A DNA stretch of 22,301 nt, from the NCBI GenBank assembly GCA_004802705.1, contig SGPL01000535.1, positions 1 to 22,301 of the forward strand, in the 5' to 3' direction. Position numbers and translations under genes: made by a program. Below the pieces are notes generated by a model. The model saw only the letters and a program-made list of their open reading frames with translations, was not told the origin of the DNA and made no database searches. Within the stretch, counting starts at the first letter, position 1, and each line of letters begins with the position of its first letter. This DNA comes from Bondarzewia mesenterica (Eukaryota; Basidiomycota; Agaricomycetes; Russulales; Bondarzewiaceae). Below, in pieces: positions 20,727 to 22,301 of this stretch.

Positions 20727-21476
20727 ATGACTCAATCTCTACAACACCACATCATTCGCCAACTTCATAGCAGATTATCCAAATTTGTGTCATCTCCGGA
20801 CGACTTCAGACACTTACTACGTGACACGCATTCAGCTATAACTGGGAGTTTCGCTCTTTCTTTCATCAATTCCGATTGGTGGAAACCTCGAGTCATGGAC
20901 ATCTGCGTCCCACATGAAGCCAGCGAGGCATGGACTTCATATCTGACAACGTCGCAGGAGTACAGATTCATAAGAGAGGAGACACGACCAGGATATGAAG
21001 ATACCATATTTCGCGCGACGGTACTCTTTAAAACTGGAATCGGCACCATCCAAATCATTCAAAGCACCGACTCATGCGCTCTTCGACCCATTCCTTACTT
21101 TTGGACGACGTTTCTTATGAACTACGTCGCCGCCAACTACATCTGCGTCGCCTACTCTGACACTCTCAATCGTCGAGGACATCATAATGACAGCTCGCCG
21201 ACAACCATCGACAAGCGAAACATACTTCTCGCAAACTTTGCTACACGAGGATATTCGTCAGTACCGATTCTACCATGCTCAGGAGTGCAGGAATGTAGAG
21301 GATGGTGTGCGCACCAGATCCGGAGTTTCGCCGATCACTACACCATCAAATATCTCATCGGCGATGCACATACGCCCGACATCCATTCCATCCCATCATC
21401 TCCCGTCTGGACGTTAAACCAATGCATCCATAACGAATCTTGCATCGTCGGGACACTGGATATTTGCAACTGCTGA
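20727..21476 (+). CDS. Nucleotidyltransferase-like protein of an Agaricomycete-expanded family
   Basis: This is an intact 249-codon frame starting MTQSLQHHIIRQL and ending CNC. Near residue 37 it has ITGSFALSF and near residue 57 MDICVPHEA. In the family these are GS-x-A-L-x-F followed by a D-[LI]-D-[IL]-Y-V-P motif, reminiscent of the GS...DxD active site of nucleotidyltransferase-fold proteins. The first acidic position here is Met-Asp, so only one Asp of a DxD pair is evident and catalysis is doubtful. A conserved FLMNYVAANYICVAYSDTL block follows, corresponding to the family's M-N-x-[IV]-x-x-x-x-A-Y-S. Later Cys residues may be structural. The cellular role is unknown. It is transcribed away from RepHel and lies inside the proposed Helitron, so it may be captured cargo. 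It has no internal stop, unlike its neighbours. Confidence 0.62.
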   Translation: MTQSLQHHIIRQLHSRLSKFVSSPDDFRHLLRDTHSAITGSFALSFINSDWWKPRVMDICVPHEASEAWTSYLTTSQEYRFIREETRPGYEDTIFRATVLFKTGIGTIQIIQSTDSCALRPIPYFWTTFLMNYVAANYICVAYSDTLNRRGHHNDSSPTTIDKRNILLANFATRGYSSVPILPCSGVQECRGWCAHQIRSFADHYTIKYLIGDAHTPDIHSIPSSPVWTLNQCIHNESCIVGTLDICNC

Positions 21477-21970
21477 GTGCGTACAAATTGTCAGTTCTTA
21501 CACTCTATAATCTCACATGCCACACTGTGCCTAATTCCCAACAGATAATAGCAAACTCGAGTAGCGAAACGCATTCTATCTATCTTTTACGTGAAACGAA
21601 ATTGATCTCACTCTTGCTTCCTCACTAAAAAAAACGTATTCTTAACTTCCATGTCTCCACTGATCAGTTTTACAATTGACATTGACGTTCATCAACGTTT
21701 ATTTATTTTAAACAAACTGCGAGGCATAGTGCAGCGTAACATCCAGCCCACTACAGATGCACAGAAGCTACTGCACCAACCACTGCACCAACTAAACCCC
21801 GTGTACGGCTATGACGGAAGCAACATAAATGGAAACACCCCTAAACACTCGCGCGCTGAACTATAGACCCGACCGCATCACCCACTTCCTTCCTTCATTC
21901 CATCATCGCAGTTGCCACATCCCCCGTGCGTTACACATATCTGTTAAATCAACCACCTCACTAATGAACT
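21477..21970. other. Short intergenic region with an uncertain 71-codon ORF
   Basis: An open frame at 21651-21866 (+) begins MSPLISFTIDIDVHQRLFIL. I do not recognise it and there is no supporting context. It might be a decayed exon or chance. No repeats or termini were recognised in the rest. Confidence 0.35.
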
Positions 21971-21982
21971 ATGAACACTAGG

Positions 21983-22073
21983 ATGTCTTCATCACGACTG
22001 GAGCGCCTACCGCTCGAGGTCATATACTCCATCTTAGAGAAATCCAGACTAAAGCATCTCATTCCCTGCGCAT
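21983..22073 (+). pseudogene. F-box first-exon fragment, cut at the 50-bp repeat
   Basis: From the ATG at 21983 (an in-frame ATG is also present at 21971) the frame reads MSSSRLERLPLEVIYSILEK and then SRLKHLIPCA. The segment LPLEVIYSILE…L..LIPCA is the first half of an F-box (LP.E[VI]...I...L....L), the Skp1-binding helix region of SCF adaptors. The F-box match ends exactly where the right 50-bp repeat starts. The frame then runs through the repeat (CPGTVRKLFAENK) to a TAG at 22112, giving only 47 codons from 21971. It is therefore a fragment, probably captured by or truncated at the Helitron 5' end. The F-box remnant at 7.4-8.9 kb lacks precisely this part, but the two lie in the wrong order to be one gene. 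Confidence 0.6.
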
Positions 22074-22123
22074 GTCCCGGAACTGTACGTAAGCTTTTTG
22101 CAGAAAACAAATAGTGGTAAACA
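22074..22123. repeat. Right copy of 50-bp direct repeat (putative Helitron 5' terminus)
   Basis: This is 48/50 identical to 11492-11541 and in the same orientation, differing at 22098 (T for C) and 22114 (G for A). On the minus strand it begins A-TG-TGTTTACC, whereas the left copy begins A-TC-TGTTTACC. Outside 50-52 bp no similarity remains. It marks the boundary between the F-box fragment and AT-rich flank. Confidence 0.7.
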
Positions 22124-22301
22124 CATTACAGTATAGGACCGTCAAAACGAACACCCAAATTTGTGAGCAGGCTAGAATATTTTTCTTCCGCTTCAAAATG
22201 GGAAAAAAATTGAACAATCAAATTATACATATGTAAAGTATTTTAGAAAAAAGATACGCAGTGAGAAAACCATAGATGACGTAAGGTGTTCAGAAAATGA
22301 G
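22124..22301. other. AT-rich right flank
   Basis: This flank is AT-rich with long A runs and no open frame. It is presumably sequence outside the Helitron, into which the element inserted. Nothing else was recognised. Confidence 0.45.

Larger units (their letters stand above)
11544..22125 (-). mobile_element. Proposed 10.6-kb Helitron with accessory and captured genes
   Basis: The proposed element lies on the minus strand. Its 5' end is in the right 50-bp repeat (about 22125), followed by an F-box exon fragment, a nucleotidyltransferase-like gene, the RepHel gene (20103 to 13514), the convergent unknown gene, a hairpin (11602-11615 with 11566-11579) and CTGA at 11544-11547. Helitrons are rolling-circle transposons that insert between A and T without target duplication and often capture host gene pieces. 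In support, RepHel is certain, the 50-bp repeats bracket the whole block and the left repeat copy abuts the CTGA. Against it, the right 5' end reads TG rather than TC, and the hairpin is atypical. Treat the exact ends as provisional. Confidence 0.5.

Noticed and set aside
11544..22125. Flanking 50-bp direct repeats as LTRs or a target-site duplication
   Set aside because: No reverse transcriptase, integrase, primer-binding site or TG…CA LTR ends are present, 50 bp is far too long for a target duplication, and Helitrons make none.
1..22301. CRISPR array, tRNA, rRNA, or a bacterial-type operon
   Set aside because: No regularly spaced repeats, no cloverleaf or rRNA-like stretches noticed, and intron-bearing genes with fungal transposons point to a eukaryotic nuclear locus.

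Overview
The window looks like a repeat-rich stretch of a basidiomycete (Agaricomycete-type mushroom or wood-rot fungus) nuclear chromosome. The reasons are short 55-90 nt GT-AG introns, a Helitron of the DUF6570 plus Rep plus Pif1 layout common in Agaricomycetes, a fossil KDZ (Kyakuja/Dileera/Zisupton) transposase, an F-box/leucine-rich protein of the kind expanded in these fungi, and a GS..AL..F / DI.VP nucleotidyltransferase-like protein also typical of them. I see no rRNA, tRNA, CRISPR array or bacterial-style operon.

Layout. (1) 1-7.38 kb is AT-rich, strongly CpG-depleted, TpG/CpA-rich and full of stops. It is a graveyard of decayed transposons; the only part I can name firmly is a minus-strand KDZ transposase remnant at about 5.45-5.97 kb. 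(2) At about 7.39 kb the composition switches abruptly to CpG-rich sequence, and a 5'-truncated, broken F-box-type gene (+ strand) begins and runs to 8.86 kb. (3) 8.9-10.7 kb is mostly non-coding, ending in a pyrimidine-rich tandem repeat. (4) 10.75-11.43 kb holds a decayed multi-exon + strand gene of unknown function ending in a coiled coil. (5) 11.49-22.13 kb is bounded by two copies of a 50-bp direct repeat (48/50 identical). Inside are a minus-strand Helitron RepHel gene (20.10 to 13.51 kb), a convergent + strand gene of unknown function (11.75-12.95 kb), a + strand nucleotidyltransferase-like gene (20.73-21.48 kb), and the first exon of an F-box gene cut off exactly at the right-hand repeat.

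How they fit together. The simplest model is a 10.6-kb autonomous-type Helitron lying on the minus strand. Its 5' end would be the right 50-bp repeat, followed by captured gene pieces, RepHel, the convergent accessory gene, a hairpin at 11566-11615 and a 3' CTGA. The left 50-bp repeat follows immediately and would be the 5' end of a second, differently filled element joined tail-to-head. RepHel retains its HUH, YxxxY, Walker A/B and helicase VI motifs but carries nine internal stops (six of them TGA) and at least four frameshifts. All nine stops are compatible with C-to-T change. The copy is therefore dead as a protein-coding gene, and the decay resembles methylation-linked or RIP-like mutation.

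I did not find a convincing new defence or catalytic system. The least explained items are the convergent gene at 11.75-12.95 kb, the coiled-coil gene at 10.75-11.43 kb and the 50-bp repeat architecture.
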